64,000 bases of DNA. It comes from Bacteroides sp. (GTDB taxonomy: Bacteria; Bacteroidota; Bacteroidia; Bacteroidales; Muribaculaceae). Below, one piece after another: positions 49,066-57,917 of this stretch. Under the pieces are notes generated by a model, which searched no databases, was not told the DNA's origin, and saw nothing but the letters and a program-made list of their open reading frames with translations. Every line of letters begins with the position of its first letter. Within the stretch, counting starts at the first letter, position 1. The stretch is from assembly GCA_014802425.1 (NCBI GenBank), contig JAAVCH010000008.1, forward strand, positions 5,710 to 69,709, in the 5' to 3' direction. The translations under genes and the position numbers were made by a program.

Positions 49066-49509
49066 ATGGTAAAAGACCTGCCGAATCTGGCCGATTTCCG
49101 CCACTCACAGGAGGTGCAGATCAGATTCAACGACATCGATATTCTCGGACACGTCAACAACATCGTCTATTTCGCCTTCTACGACCTGGCGAAGGCCCGG
49201 TTTCTCGAAGCCGTCCGCAAGGGCAACATCGACTTCCGCCGCGTGGAGTGCGTCATAGCCGACATCCACAACACCTTCATAAAGCAGATAAGGTTCGGCG
49301 ATGAAATCGAGGTGAAGACACGCTGCACACGCCTCGGCGAACACAGCTTCACCCTCCAGCAGTGCATCGTGGAGATACCCACACAGGAAATCCGCTCCGT
49401 GTGCGAGACGGTGATGGTGTGTTTCGATCCCGACACCGGAAGATCCACCGCAATGACTCCGGAGCTGCGCGCCGCCCTTATCGAGTACGAGAGGCTGCCC
49501 GTGGACTGA
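49066..49509 (+). CDS. Acyl-CoA thioesterase (4HBT fold)
   Basis: QIRFNDIDILGHVNNIVYFAFYDLAKARFLEA. Confidence 0.9.
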   Translation: MVKDLPNLADFRHSQEVQIRFNDIDILGHVNNIVYFAFYDLAKARFLEAVRKGNIDFRRVECVIADIHNTFIKQIRFGDEIEVKTRCTRLGEHSFTLQQCIVEIPTQEIRSVCETVMVCFDPDTGRSTAMTPELRAALIEYERLPVD

Positions 49510-49619
49510 CCCGGGCGCCGGGGTCCTTTCCCCCGCGCTCCGTCCATGCGGCGCTACCGGACCGACACCGGACCGACATAAAGAATCAACCGAGCACATT
49601 AAAATACGAAACAGTAAAC

Positions 49620-50243
49620 ATGAAATACAACGTAACCGAATCCGACCTCCGGTCAATACTCGAGGCCGAGGCCGCGGCGATAAAGGCCATACCGCTCACC
49701 TACGCCTACAGCCGCGCCGTGGAACTGATCGTGGAGCAAGTGGACCGCAAAGGGGGCAAACTCGTGGTGAGCGGCATGGGCAAGGCCGGCCAGATCGGCA
49801 TGAACATAGCCACCACCTTCTGCTCCACCGGCACTCCGGCCGTGTTCCTCCATCCCGCCGAGGCCCAGCACGGCGACCTGGGCATCATACAGCGCCATGA
49901 CCTCCTGCTCCTCATCTCCAATTCGGGAAAGACTTCGGAGATACTTAAACTCGTGGAACTGGCCCACGTATTAAACCCTGACTTGAAGATAATTGTTATT
50001 ACAGGAGACACAGACAGCCCGCTGGCCGAGATGGCCGACGTGACCCTCCACACCGGCGGCGCCCCCGAAGTGTGTCCTCTCGGCCTGACTCCCACCACGT
50101 CCACTACGACGATGACCGTCATCGGCGACCTGCTCGTGGTGAGCGTCATGAAGGCCATCGGCTTCAAAGTCGAGGACTACGCCAAGCGCCATCACGGAGG
50201 ATACCTCGGCGCCAAATCGGCCGCCGAGGCATCCGGAAAATGA
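49620..50243 (+). CDS. SIS-domain sugar-phosphate isomerase (KdsD-like), no CBS domains
   Basis: VVSGMGKAGQIGMNIATTFCSTGTPAVFLHPAEAQHGDLG; LLISNSGKTSEI; 208 aa. Confidence 0.9.
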   Translation: MKYNVTESDLRSILEAEAAAIKAIPLTYAYSRAVELIVEQVDRKGGKLVVSGMGKAGQIGMNIATTFCSTGTPAVFLHPAEAQHGDLGIIQRHDLLLLISNSGKTSEILKLVELAHVLNPDLKIIVITGDTDSPLAEMADVTLHTGGAPEVCPLGLTPTTSTTTMTVIGDLLVVSVMKAIGFKVEDYAKRHHGGYLGAKSAAEASGK

Positions 50244-50290
50244 CACCCCACAACCAAAGACACCCAAAAGCAAAAAACACACATACCGAC

Positions 50291-51229
50291 ATGACTCTTG
50301 TAAAACTCCCTCTCCGACTTGATTCGTTTGACCGCAAAAGCCGCGACTACGCCATACTCCGCGATGCGGAAAGCAGCCGCGCCACGACATCGTCGCTCCT
50401 CGACGAGGAGCGCTATATGGACGCCCTGGAGCGCACCGTCAACATAATGCGCGACCTGCGCGAATTCTCCGACCTCAACCACATCGAGTTCCGCTCCATG
50501 CTGGCGGCCATACTCTTCGACCTGGCCGAGGTCCATTTCCTCCTCAAGGACTACAGGCAGAGCGAGAAGGAACTGGAAATGCTCTTCAAGGTGCTCTCCC
50601 GCCTCTCGAAAGAGGATCCCGAGCGCTACGGCGAGTTCCATATCCTCGCCATGGAGCTTGCGGCGCGCATCATGCGCTCGCGCAAGAAGACGATCGAGAT
50701 GCTGGTGAAGCAGCGTCTCACCACCGATTCGCTCTACGAGAAGGTAAATGCCGGTGTGGCGTCGGCCACGGAGCGCCTGGCCGAATCGCTGCGGAAGGTG
50801 GGTGAGCTGACCGCCTCCTCGGGCGCCTACAAGGAGGCCCTGAAGTTCTACTCCGAGGCCATCAAGTACTCCAAGAAGCGTTCCGGCCGCGTGGGCCGCA
50901 AGGAAATCAAGATGACCATCGAGATGGCCGAGGTGATGAGCCGCATCAAGGCCATGCGCCAGCGCGCAAAGCGCCTCCTGGCCGCAGTACTCCCCCACGC
51001 CATCGCGCTTGAGACCCTGGAACTCGAGGAGGACATCATCGCCCTGATCGAGATGATCGACAAGTACGAGGAGCAGCCCTCGAAGTGGAAGGCCTTCACC
51101 CACGCCGTGAGCACCATGCTCCGTCGGGGCGAGAAGGCTGTGAAGGACGGCGAGGCCGACGCGGAAGCCGCCGCCGACACCGCCGCAGATGAGGCTGCCG
51201 CCTACGCCGATAACCAAGAAAAGGAATAA
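50291..51229 (+). CDS. TPR-like helical protein upstream of ribH
   Basis: Helical repeats (DALERTVNIMRDL, AYKEALKFYSEAIKYSKK); Ala/acidic tail. Confidence 0.75.
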   Translation: MTLVKLPLRLDSFDRKSRDYAILRDAESSRATTSSLLDEERYMDALERTVNIMRDLREFSDLNHIEFRSMLAAILFDLAEVHFLLKDYRQSEKELEMLFKVLSRLSKEDPERYGEFHILAMELAARIMRSRKKTIEMLVKQRLTTDSLYEKVNAGVASATERLAESLRKVGELTASSGAYKEALKFYSEAIKYSKKRSGRVGRKEIKMTIEMAEVMSRIKAMRQRAKRLLAAVLPHAIALETLELEEDIIALIEMIDKYEEQPSKWKAFTHAVSTMLRRGEKAVKDGEADAEAAADTAADEAAAYADNQEKE

Positions 51230-51254
51230 CCAGCCACAGACAGGAAACACACAT

Positions 51255-51746
51255 ATGTCGACCATACTCAACACCAACGGGAGCATGCTCGAAGTGCCCG
51301 CTCCCTATGATCCCGACCGCTTCGTGTGCGATATCGTGACGGCCGAATGGAATCCCGACGTGACCCACGCCCTGCGCGACGGCGCCGTGGCCACGCTTGT
51401 GGAGGCCGGCGTGCGCCGGGAGAACATCCGTCTGCATGGTGTGCCCGGCACGGTGGAGCTCATCAATGCCGCCGGCGTGCTGACCCGCCGACGCCCGGAC
51501 GCGGTAATCATCATCGGCTGCGTCATACGCGGCGATACCCCCCATTTCGACTACGTATGCCAGCAGGCCGCCCAGGGAGCCGCCATAATCAACGCACGCG
51601 GAGAGACACCGCTGATTTTCGGCGTACTCACTGTCGACAATCTCCAGCAAGCCCTCGACCGCGCCGGAGGTGCGCTCGGCAACAAGGGCTCCGAAGCCGC
51701 CGTGGCGGCCATCGAGATGGCCAATTTCCATGCGTCCATCTGCTGA
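51255..51746 (+). CDS. ribH: 6,7-dimethyl-8-ribityllumazine synthase
   Basis: VTAEWNPDVTHALRDGA; GVPGTVELINAA; IGCVIRGDTPHFDYV; GNKGSEAAVAAIEMA. Confidence 0.95.
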   Translation: MSTILNTNGSMLEVPAPYDPDRFVCDIVTAEWNPDVTHALRDGAVATLVEAGVRRENIRLHGVPGTVELINAAGVLTRRRPDAVIIIGCVIRGDTPHFDYVCQQAAQGAAIINARGETPLIFGVLTVDNLQQALDRAGGALGNKGSEAAVAAIEMANFHASIC

Positions 51747-51777
51747 CTTAGGGAAAAAGGAGATTTTTGAGGCTTAT

Positions 51778-51834
51778 TGTTAACTGAAGTTAACAAACCG
51801 GTAAAACAGGGGGTAAAGTGTTAACTGAAGTTAA
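51778..51834. promoter_or_regulatory. Two copies of palindromic TGTTAACTGAAGTTAA, 41 bp apart
   Basis: Exact 16-nt copies at 51778-51793 and 51819-51834; TTAACT-GA-AGTTAA symmetry. Confidence 0.6.
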
Positions 51835-51955
51835 AAAATAAGTCGAAATTTAGATTTTTAACCGAGCGTCCTACGTAAGATTGGAAATAATTATGTAAAT
51901 TCGCAGTGTTTTTGATAGCAAAAGAAATTGTTTTATTATTTTAAATTTTACGGAC

Positions 51956-52165
51956 ATGAAGAAAGTAGTTCTCGCTCTCGCTGTAGTTTTCAGCGTAGCT
52001 CTCGTATCTTGCTCCTCTAAGGACGCCAAGACTTCTGACTCTTGCTGCGGCGACAGCGCCTGCACTGAGGAAGTAGCACCCGTTGCTGACAGCACTGTAG
52101 CTGACTCCGCAGCAGTTGCTCCCGTTGCTGACAGCGCCGTAGCTGACTCCGCTAAGGCTGAGTAA
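51956..52165 (+). CDS. Small Ala/Val/Asp/Ser-repeat lipoprotein (69 aa)
   Basis: MKKVVLALAVVFSVALVSCSSKD lipobox; APVADSTVADSA/APVADSAVADSA internal repeat; own terminator downstream. Confidence 0.85.
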   Translation: MKKVVLALAVVFSVALVSCSSKDAKTSDSCCGDSACTEEVAPVADSTVADSAAVAPVADSAVADSAKAE

Positions 52166-52200
52166 GTCAGATCCTCTACACGAGAGAGATCCAAAACATA

Positions 52201-52243
52201 ACCGGCAAATCCTCCATCCGGAGGATCTGCCGGTTTCTTTTTT
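52201..52243 (+). terminator. Terminator of small lipoprotein gene
   Basis: ACCGGCA-a-ATCCTCC-ATCC-GGAGGAT-c-TGCCGGT then TTCTTTTTT. Confidence 0.92.
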
Positions 52244-52350
52244 CCATTCCCTTAAGGGTGTTTTTCCATTCCATTTAAGGGTATTTTCCTATTCCATTTA
52301 ATGGCGTTTTCCATTTCTTTAAAGGAGTTTCCATATTTCCTTTAAGGGAG
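52239..52350. repeat. Degenerate ~21-23-bp tandem repeat, five units
   Basis: Units such as TTTTTCCATTCCCTTAAGGGTG / TTTTTCCATTCCATTTAAGGGTA / TTTTCCTATTCCATTTAATGGCG / TTTTCCATTTCTTTAAAGGAG / TTTCCATATTTCCTTTAAGGGAG. Confidence 0.75.
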
Positions 52351-52427
52351 GGATTGGGATGCCCGTGTCCCCCACTCCACCCGCCTTACGGCCCTCTCTT
52401 CACGGCTTTGACCCTATAGGGAACTTA

Positions 52428-52478
52428 TCAAACATAAGGACCGAGCTGAGGATTCCTCAGCTCCGTCCTTATGTTTGA
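52428..52478. other. Long inverted repeat (25-bp arms, one mismatch, 1-nt centre)
   Basis: TCAAACATAAGGACCGAGCTGAGGA-T-TCCTCAGCTCCGTCCTTATGTTTGA; no U-tract on either side. Confidence 0.9.
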
Positions 52479-52500
52479 GTATATGCGGTGGCGGGGGGAA

Positions 52501-53418
52501 TTACTTCGGCATGTCGAAGTGGCGGGAGGCGAGACGGTTGCCGTCGCAGAAGATTTCCACGAGGTAGTCGCCGGGGGTGAGGGTGGTGTTGACCTGCCAG
52601 TAGATGCTCACGTGCTGCTCGCCGTTGTCGTACTGGATTTCCTTTGCGGCGCTGGAGGCGAGACTCTGGCCGTCGAAGCTGAAGTTCGGTCCGCCGGAGA
52701 GAAGGGTACCGTCGGGGGAGACGATGCGCATGTAGATGGTCTTGTTGCCTGCGGCGGCGGTGTTGTTGGGGCTGATGGTGAACGAGGCTCCGAGCGACTT
52801 GGCCTTAGCCACCTTCTTCTCCACTTTACCCTTCTTGTTGTAGGCCGTAAAGGAGAGGCCGGTGATGGTCAGCTTCTTCGCGCGGGCCACCGTCTGGGTG
52901 AGCTGTTCATTGTCGCGCTGCACCGTGGCCGCCTCCGAGGCCAGCTGTTCGTTGCGCTGAGTGGCCTGCTGGAGTTCCTGGCGGAGTCCTTCGTTCTCCT
53001 CGCCGAGACGCTTGATTTCCTCAAGGTAATGGCGCACGATTTTCTTAAGCGAGGCTATCTCCCCTTCGAGCTGCCGGATGCGGGCGCGGTTCTGCGTGTT
53101 GGATGCCTTTTCGGCACTGAGCTCGCGCAGCAGGCCCTCCACCTTCATACGGGCGGCATTGTACTGCTGCACCAACGAGTCGTTCTTCAGGTAGATCTGC
53201 TGGTCCTCATACTGCGAGAAATCGGCGTTGAGCTGATTGAACTCATTGGTGAGCACCAGCCGGTCGTTGGCCAGTGCGAGCGAGTCGGCTTTGGCCAGGG
53301 CCTCATTGGCCGACTCGGTCTGACGCGCATTGTTGTAGATAAGCACCGACACGAGCGCCACGAGCGCCACGAACACTCCGACGCCTGCGTAAAGTATTAT
53401 CTTCTGGTTTCTATTCAT
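52501..53418 (-). CDS. Membrane-anchored coiled-coil protein with C-terminal beta domain
   Basis: N-terminal TM; long heptad-rich region; C-terminal YMRIVSPDGTLLSGG...GDYLVEIFCDGNRLASRHF. Confidence 0.82.
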   Translation of the reverse strand: MNRNQKIILYAGVGVFVALVALVSVLIYNNARQTESANEALAKADSLALANDRLVLTNEFNQLNADFSQYEDQQIYLKNDSLVQQYNAARMKVEGLLRELSAEKASNTQNRARIRQLEGEIASLKKIVRHYLEEIKRLGEENEGLRQELQQATQRNEQLASEAATVQRDNEQLTQTVARAKKLTITGLSFTAYNKKGKVEKKVAKAKSLGASFTISPNNTAAAGNKTIYMRIVSPDGTLLSGGPNFSFDGQSLASSAAKEIQYDNGEQHVSIYWQVNTTLTPGDYLVEIFCDGNRLASRHFDMPK

Positions 53419-53445
53419 CAGTAATATCTGTTACAGCGATTTCCG

Positions 53446-55266
53446 TTATCTCTTCCTTGACTTCTTGGAGCCCGACGACTTCTTTGTCCCTGACTTAGCC
53501 CCCTTCTTGGAGCCGGACTTCGACGATGAAGCCTTGCTGCCCGACGAAGTCTTGGCGGGGATCTTAAGCGTCTTTCCGGCGCGTATGGCGTCCCCCTTCA
53601 GGCCGTTGGCGGCGCGGAGCTGCTCCACGGTGACGCCGTGACGCTTGGCTATGGAGATCAGGTTGTCGCCGTTCTTGATGGTGTAGTCGGTCGGCTTGGC
53701 CGCCTGTGCCTTCTGGGTCTTCTGGGCGGAAGCCTTCTGAGTGGTGGTCTTCTGGGGGGCTGCTTTCTTAGTAGAGGAGGTCGGCTGGGCGGCTGCCGCC
53801 TGCGACTTGGTGGAGCCCGACGAGGCGGGACGGGCGGCCGGCTGCTGTGTGGCGGAGGTCTGCGCCACGGTGGTCTCGATACGGAGCTTCTGGCCCTTGC
53901 GCACGGCGTTGCGGCGCAGGGAGTTCCAGCTGCGGATGTCGCTTACGCGGACGCCGTAGCGCTCGGCGATGTCGTTGATGGTCTCTCCGGCGGCCACGGT
54001 GTGGGTCACGAGGCGTGCCTTGCCCGACATGGCGGGAGCCGGAGCGCGGGGGGCCTGCGTCTCGGGAGCGGGTATATCCTCCACCTCGTCGGAGCGCGAA
54101 GCGAGGAGGGTCTCGTCGTCGGAATCCACGGCGGGCTGCTCGTCGGCACTGACGGCCATCTCGTCGGGGCGGGCGTCGACGCGGCGGGCGTAGCGTGAGG
54201 CCTCATAGCCGCGTATCTCGTCTTCCGACATTATGTAGGCCTGCACCTGCTGGGCGGGGAGGACGAGCATGTATGTGCGGTCGGCCGAGCCGGGGATGAT
54301 GTCGGCACGAAACTGGGGGTTGAGTATCCTCAGCTCCTCCTTGGGGATGTTGAGCACGGCGGCGATCTGGTCGAAGTGGATGCGGGAGGAGACGCCGATG
54401 GTGTCGGTCACGAGCGGGCGCGTCGGCAACACGGCGGAGATATTGTGCTTGTCGTGATAGTTCATCACATAGTTGGCGGCGATGAACATAGGCACGTAGC
54501 CCCGGGTCTCGGGTGAGAGATAGGAGTAGATGCTCCAGAAGTCGTGCTTCTTGGGGTCGCCTCCGGCGCGGCGGAGGGCCTTGTTGACGTTGCCGGGGCC
54601 GCAGTTGTAGGCGGCTATGGCGAGGCTCCAGTCGCCGTAGGTGTCGTAAAGGTCATGGAGCATCCGGGCGGCCTTCTTCGACGACATGTAGGGGTCGCGG
54701 CGCTCGTCGACGAGGGAGTTCACCTCCAGCTCGTAGCCCTTGGCGGCGGCGGGCATGAACTGCCAGAGGCCGGCGGCGCCGGAACGCGACACGGCGTTGG
54801 GGTCGAGGGCCGACTCGATTACGGGAAGGTATTTGAGCTCCAGCGGCAACTGCTCGGCCTCAAGGGCCTGTTCGAAGATGGGCATGTAGTAAGTGGAAAG
54901 ACCCAGCAGGGCGGCCACCATCGGGCGTCCCTTCTCCACATAGCGGTCGATGTAGCTGCGCACGATCTGGTTGTAAGGGAGGTCGATCACCGTCGGCAGG
55001 TCGGCCAGACGGCGGCGCATCTCGTCGTCGGAAGTACTGGGGTTGCCCGCCTGGCGGTAGCGGTCGTCGGTGTCGGTATAGTTCTTCATGTACCATGACT
55101 CAAGCAGCTTGCGGGCATCGGTCTCGAAGCTTTCGGGATAGACGATTGAGTCGTCGGTGATCGACTCCTTGAGGTCGAGCACGCTGGCGCGCTTGGACGC
55201 GGCCTCGGAGGCCGTGGGCATCAGGGCGCTTATGGCGAGTGATAATATGAGAAGGGTCTTTTTCAT
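53446..55266 (-). CDS. MltD-like lytic transglycosylase with two LysM domains
   Basis: LPVIESALDPNAVSRSGAAGLWQFMPAAAKGYEL; LysM HTVAAGETINDIAERYGV and YTIKNGDNLISIAKRHGV. Confidence 0.94.
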   Translation of the reverse strand: MKKTLLILSLAISALMPTASEAASKRASVLDLKESITDDSIVYPESFETDARKLLESWYMKNYTDTDDRYRQAGNPSTSDDEMRRRLADLPTVIDLPYNQIVRSYIDRYVEKGRPMVAALLGLSTYYMPIFEQALEAEQLPLELKYLPVIESALDPNAVSRSGAAGLWQFMPAAAKGYELEVNSLVDERRDPYMSSKKAARMLHDLYDTYGDWSLAIAAYNCGPGNVNKALRRAGGDPKKHDFWSIYSYLSPETRGYVPMFIAANYVMNYHDKHNISAVLPTRPLVTDTIGVSSRIHFDQIAAVLNIPKEELRILNPQFRADIIPGSADRTYMLVLPAQQVQAYIMSEDEIRGYEASRYARRVDARPDEMAVSADEQPAVDSDDETLLASRSDEVEDIPAPETQAPRAPAPAMSGKARLVTHTVAAGETINDIAERYGVRVSDIRSWNSLRRNAVRKGQKLRIETTVAQTSATQQPAARPASSGSTKSQAAAAQPTSSTKKAAPQKTTTQKASAQKTQKAQAAKPTDYTIKNGDNLISIAKRHGVTVEQLRAANGLKGDAIRAGKTLKIPAKTSSGSKASSSKSGSKKGAKSGTKKSSGSKKSRKR

Positions 55267-55325
55267 TGTGGGAAGATGCTGGAGGAGTTGGGATTGGGTA
55301 TGATGGAGTAGGAGGATTTCCGGGG

Positions 55326-56072
55326 TCAGAATGTCAGGGCCCAGTTGAGCCCCAGGGCCGGACGGCGCCCCGACGGATTGACCATCACGGCCGGGGATAC
55401 GTCCATCGATATGTCGTCGGATATATCGAAATGGGAGAGGGAGGCGTCGACATAGGCGTCGAGCATGCAGAGCAGATAGACGCCCACGCAGGCTATTATG
55501 CAGAGGTCGCGGTTGCGGCGGTAGAAGTCCTTGCGCGATTTGAGGGTCTGCGTGAGCCAGCTCTTGTCGATCGACGATTCGTCGAAGTTGGGGGGGAAGA
55601 AATCGAGATAGGATTTCGTGTCGGGGTCATCGTCCATTATGTCGGAGTAGGCGAGCTGGTAGTCCTGGAACATACGGGCGTTCCAGCTCGTGCCGTAGGC
55701 CAGCGCCATGTAGCCGCCGACGATGATGGGGAGTTTCCAGTAACGCCGGTTGTAGACCTGGCCGAGGCCGGGGAAGAGCGCGCTCATCCACACGGCGCGT
55801 GTGGGGTCGGGGTTGAAGACCTTCCTGCCGTCGAGTCCGTAGGGGGTGTAGTCCGACGATGTCACTACGTTGAGGGGCTCGTCGGCGGGGACGGAAGGTA
55901 TGGAGTCGGCCACGGCTCCCGCGCCGGGACGCCCCACGAGCATCTCGGCGTCGAGATACACCTCCTGCATTCCCGTGGAGACGGAGTCGGGGCGCGCGAC
56001 GGCGCCGCGCGCCGCCACGAAGCTTCCGAAGAGGGTCAGGAGAATGAAGAGTATGAAGTGACGTAGACTCAT
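55326..56072 (-). CDS. DUF5683 domain-containing protein
   Basis: WMSALFPGLGQVYNRRYWKLPIIVGGYMALAYG; 4-nt overlap with parB. Confidence 0.9.
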   Translation of the reverse strand: MSLRHFILFILLTLFGSFVAARGAVARPDSVSTGMQEVYLDAEMLVGRPGAGAVADSIPSVPADEPLNVVTSSDYTPYGLDGRKVFNPDPTRAVWMSALFPGLGQVYNRRYWKLPIIVGGYMALAYGTSWNARMFQDYQLAYSDIMDDDPDTKSYLDFFPPNFDESSIDKSWLTQTLKSRKDFYRRNRDLCIIACVGVYLLCMLDAYVDASLSHFDISDDISMDVSPAVMVNPSGRRPALGLNWALTF

Positions 56073-56977
56073 CTGAGACGCTGGAAAAGTGCCACAAGCT
56101 GCTGGAGCTGCTCGTCGGAGTCAAACTTAAGGGTGATCGAGCCGCGGCCGTCGTCGCCGCGCTTGAACCGGACGGGGGTCGGGAACACATCCTTCATCTC
56201 GTTGGTGAAGAACTCCTGCTCGCGCGAAGGGGGCGGCGGAGCGAGGAGCGCGACCGGGACTTCGGCCTCCTCGGCCTCTTCGGCGGCGTGGAGGGAGTTG
56301 TTGGCCTGACGGGCGAGTTCCTCCACACGCCTCACGCTCAGTCCCTCCTCAAGTATGAGGTTGTAGAGGCGGAGCTGCTCCTTATGGTCCTCCACGGCGA
56401 GGAGCGCGCGGGCGTGGCCCATGTCGAGCTTGCGGTCGCGCAGGCCGAGCTGTATCTCGGCGGGGAGGTTGAGGAGGCGCAGGTGGTTGGCGATTGTGGC
56501 GCGCTTCTTTCCGAGGCGTGCCGAGAGGCGTTCCTGAGTGAGGTTGTATGTGTCGATGAGCTTACGGAATCCGAGGGCCACTTCTATGGCGTTGAGGTCC
56601 TGGCGCTGGATGTTCTCGATGAGGGCCATCTCGGTGATTTCGGAGTCGGTGGCCGTGCGCACGTAGGCGGGGACTGTGGTGAGGCCGGCCATGCCGGCGG
56701 CGCGCCAGCGGCGTTCGCCGGCGATGATCTCGTAGCGCCCGTCGGCCTTGAGGCGCAGGGCGAGAGGCTGGATTATGCCGAGCTCGCGGATGCTGACTGC
56801 GAGTTCCTGAAGCGTCTCCTCCTCGAAGGTGGAGCGCGGCTGATAGGGGTTGGCGTCGATGCGCGAGAGCTCGATCTCGCTGATGGCCGATGAGCCGCCG
56901 GGCTCGATGGCCGTCATCGTGATAAGAGAGTCGAGGCCTCGGCCGAGGGCGTTGCGCTTATGTGTGGGTTGACTCAT
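56069..56977 (-). CDS. parB: Chromosome-partitioning protein ParB
   Basis: NPYQPRSTFEEETLQELAVSI; IIAGERRWRAA; MALIENIQRQDLNAIEVALGF; GKKRATIANHLRLLNLP. Confidence 0.97.
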   Translation of the reverse strand: MSQPTHKRNALGRGLDSLITMTAIEPGGSSAISEIELSRIDANPYQPRSTFEEETLQELAVSIRELGIIQPLALRLKADGRYEIIAGERRWRAAGMAGLTTVPAYVRTATDSEITEMALIENIQRQDLNAIEVALGFRKLIDTYNLTQERLSARLGKKRATIANHLRLLNLPAEIQLGLRDRKLDMGHARALLAVEDHKEQLRLYNLILEEGLSVRRVEELARQANNSLHAAEEAEEAEVPVALLAPPPPSREQEFFTNEMKDVFPTPVRFKRGDDGRGSITLKFDSDEQLQQLVALFQRLR

Positions 56978-56988
56978 GCGTAGGTGTT

Positions 56989-57768
56989 TTAATTTTGGGC
57001 GCGCTTACGGTGGCGCTGGATAAGCTCGCGGGCAAGCTGGATGTAGGCTATGGCCCCGCGGCTGTCGGGGTCGTAGAGCATGACGGGCATGCCGTGGCTC
57101 GGCGACTCGGAGAGCTTGATGTTGCGCGGGATGACGGTCTTGAACACCATGTCGCCGAAATGCCCCTTCAGCTCCTCGTAGATCTGGTTGGCGAGGCGCA
57201 GGCGGGCGTCGTACATGGTGAGCAGGAAGCCTTCGATCTCAAGCGTGGGCTTGAGGCGCGACTTGATGATGCGTATCGTGTTGAGGAGCTGCGATATACC
57301 TTCCAGGGCGAAGTATTCGGCCTGCACGGGGATTATCACCGAGTCGGCGGCCGTGAGGGCGTTGACGGTGATGATGCCCAGCGAGGGGGAGCAGTCGATG
57401 AGTATGTAGTCGTAGTCGTCCTTTACGGAGTCGAGCACGCGGGCCAGGACACGGTCGCGGTCGGGGCGGTTCATCATCTCGACCTCGGCTCCCACCAGGT
57501 CGATGCGGGAGGCTATGAGGCTGAGCCCCTCTATCGGAGTGGGGCACACGGCGTCGGCCGCCGGATATGCGTCGACCATGCAGTCGTAGATGCTTGCCTC
57601 GCAGGCGGCCGGGTCGATTCCCAGGCCGCTCGTGGCGTTGGCCTGGGGGTCAGCGTCCACAAGAAGCACCTTTTTCCCCTCGGAGGCAAGCGAGGTGCCG
57701 AGATTGAAGGCTGTGGTGGTCTTGCCCACTCCCCCCTTCTGGTTGGCTATTGCTATTGTTTTTCCCAT
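56989..57768 (-). CDS. parA: Chromosome-partitioning ATPase ParA/Soj
   Basis: IAIANQKGGVGKTTTAFNLG; LLVDADPQANATSGLG; LIDCSPSLG. Confidence 0.97.
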   Translation of the reverse strand: MGKTIAIANQKGGVGKTTTAFNLGTSLASEGKKVLLVDADPQANATSGLGIDPAACEASIYDCMVDAYPAADAVCPTPIEGLSLIASRIDLVGAEVEMMNRPDRDRVLARVLDSVKDDYDYILIDCSPSLGIITVNALTAADSVIIPVQAEYFALEGISQLLNTIRIIKSRLKPTLEIEGFLLTMYDARLRLANQIYEELKGHFGDMVFKTVIPRNIKLSESPSHGMPVMLYDPDSRGAIAYIQLARELIQRHRKRAQN

Positions 57769-57917
57769 ATTCGTAAGTTTCCCGTAAGCAGGCGAGCCCT
57801 GCCTGAATCCTTTCGTAGGAATTATCCTATCCGAAATTAAAAATGCAAAATAACAAAGATTCGCCGAATTATCAAAAATTTCCCAAAGGGAATACCGCGC
57901 CGAATCCTTAAAATCTC

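Noticed and set aside
51871-52194. 107-aa minus-strand ORF
   Set aside because: Antisense to the small lipoprotein repeats; repetitive only because the sense strand is.
52239-52350. CRISPR array
   Set aside because: Units are contiguous and diverged with no unique spacers, and no cas genes are present.
56069-57917. Possible oriC or parS near parAB
   Set aside because: No clear cluster of DnaA boxes or TGTTNCACGTGNAACA-type palindrome seen by eye; needs GC-skew and a motif scan.
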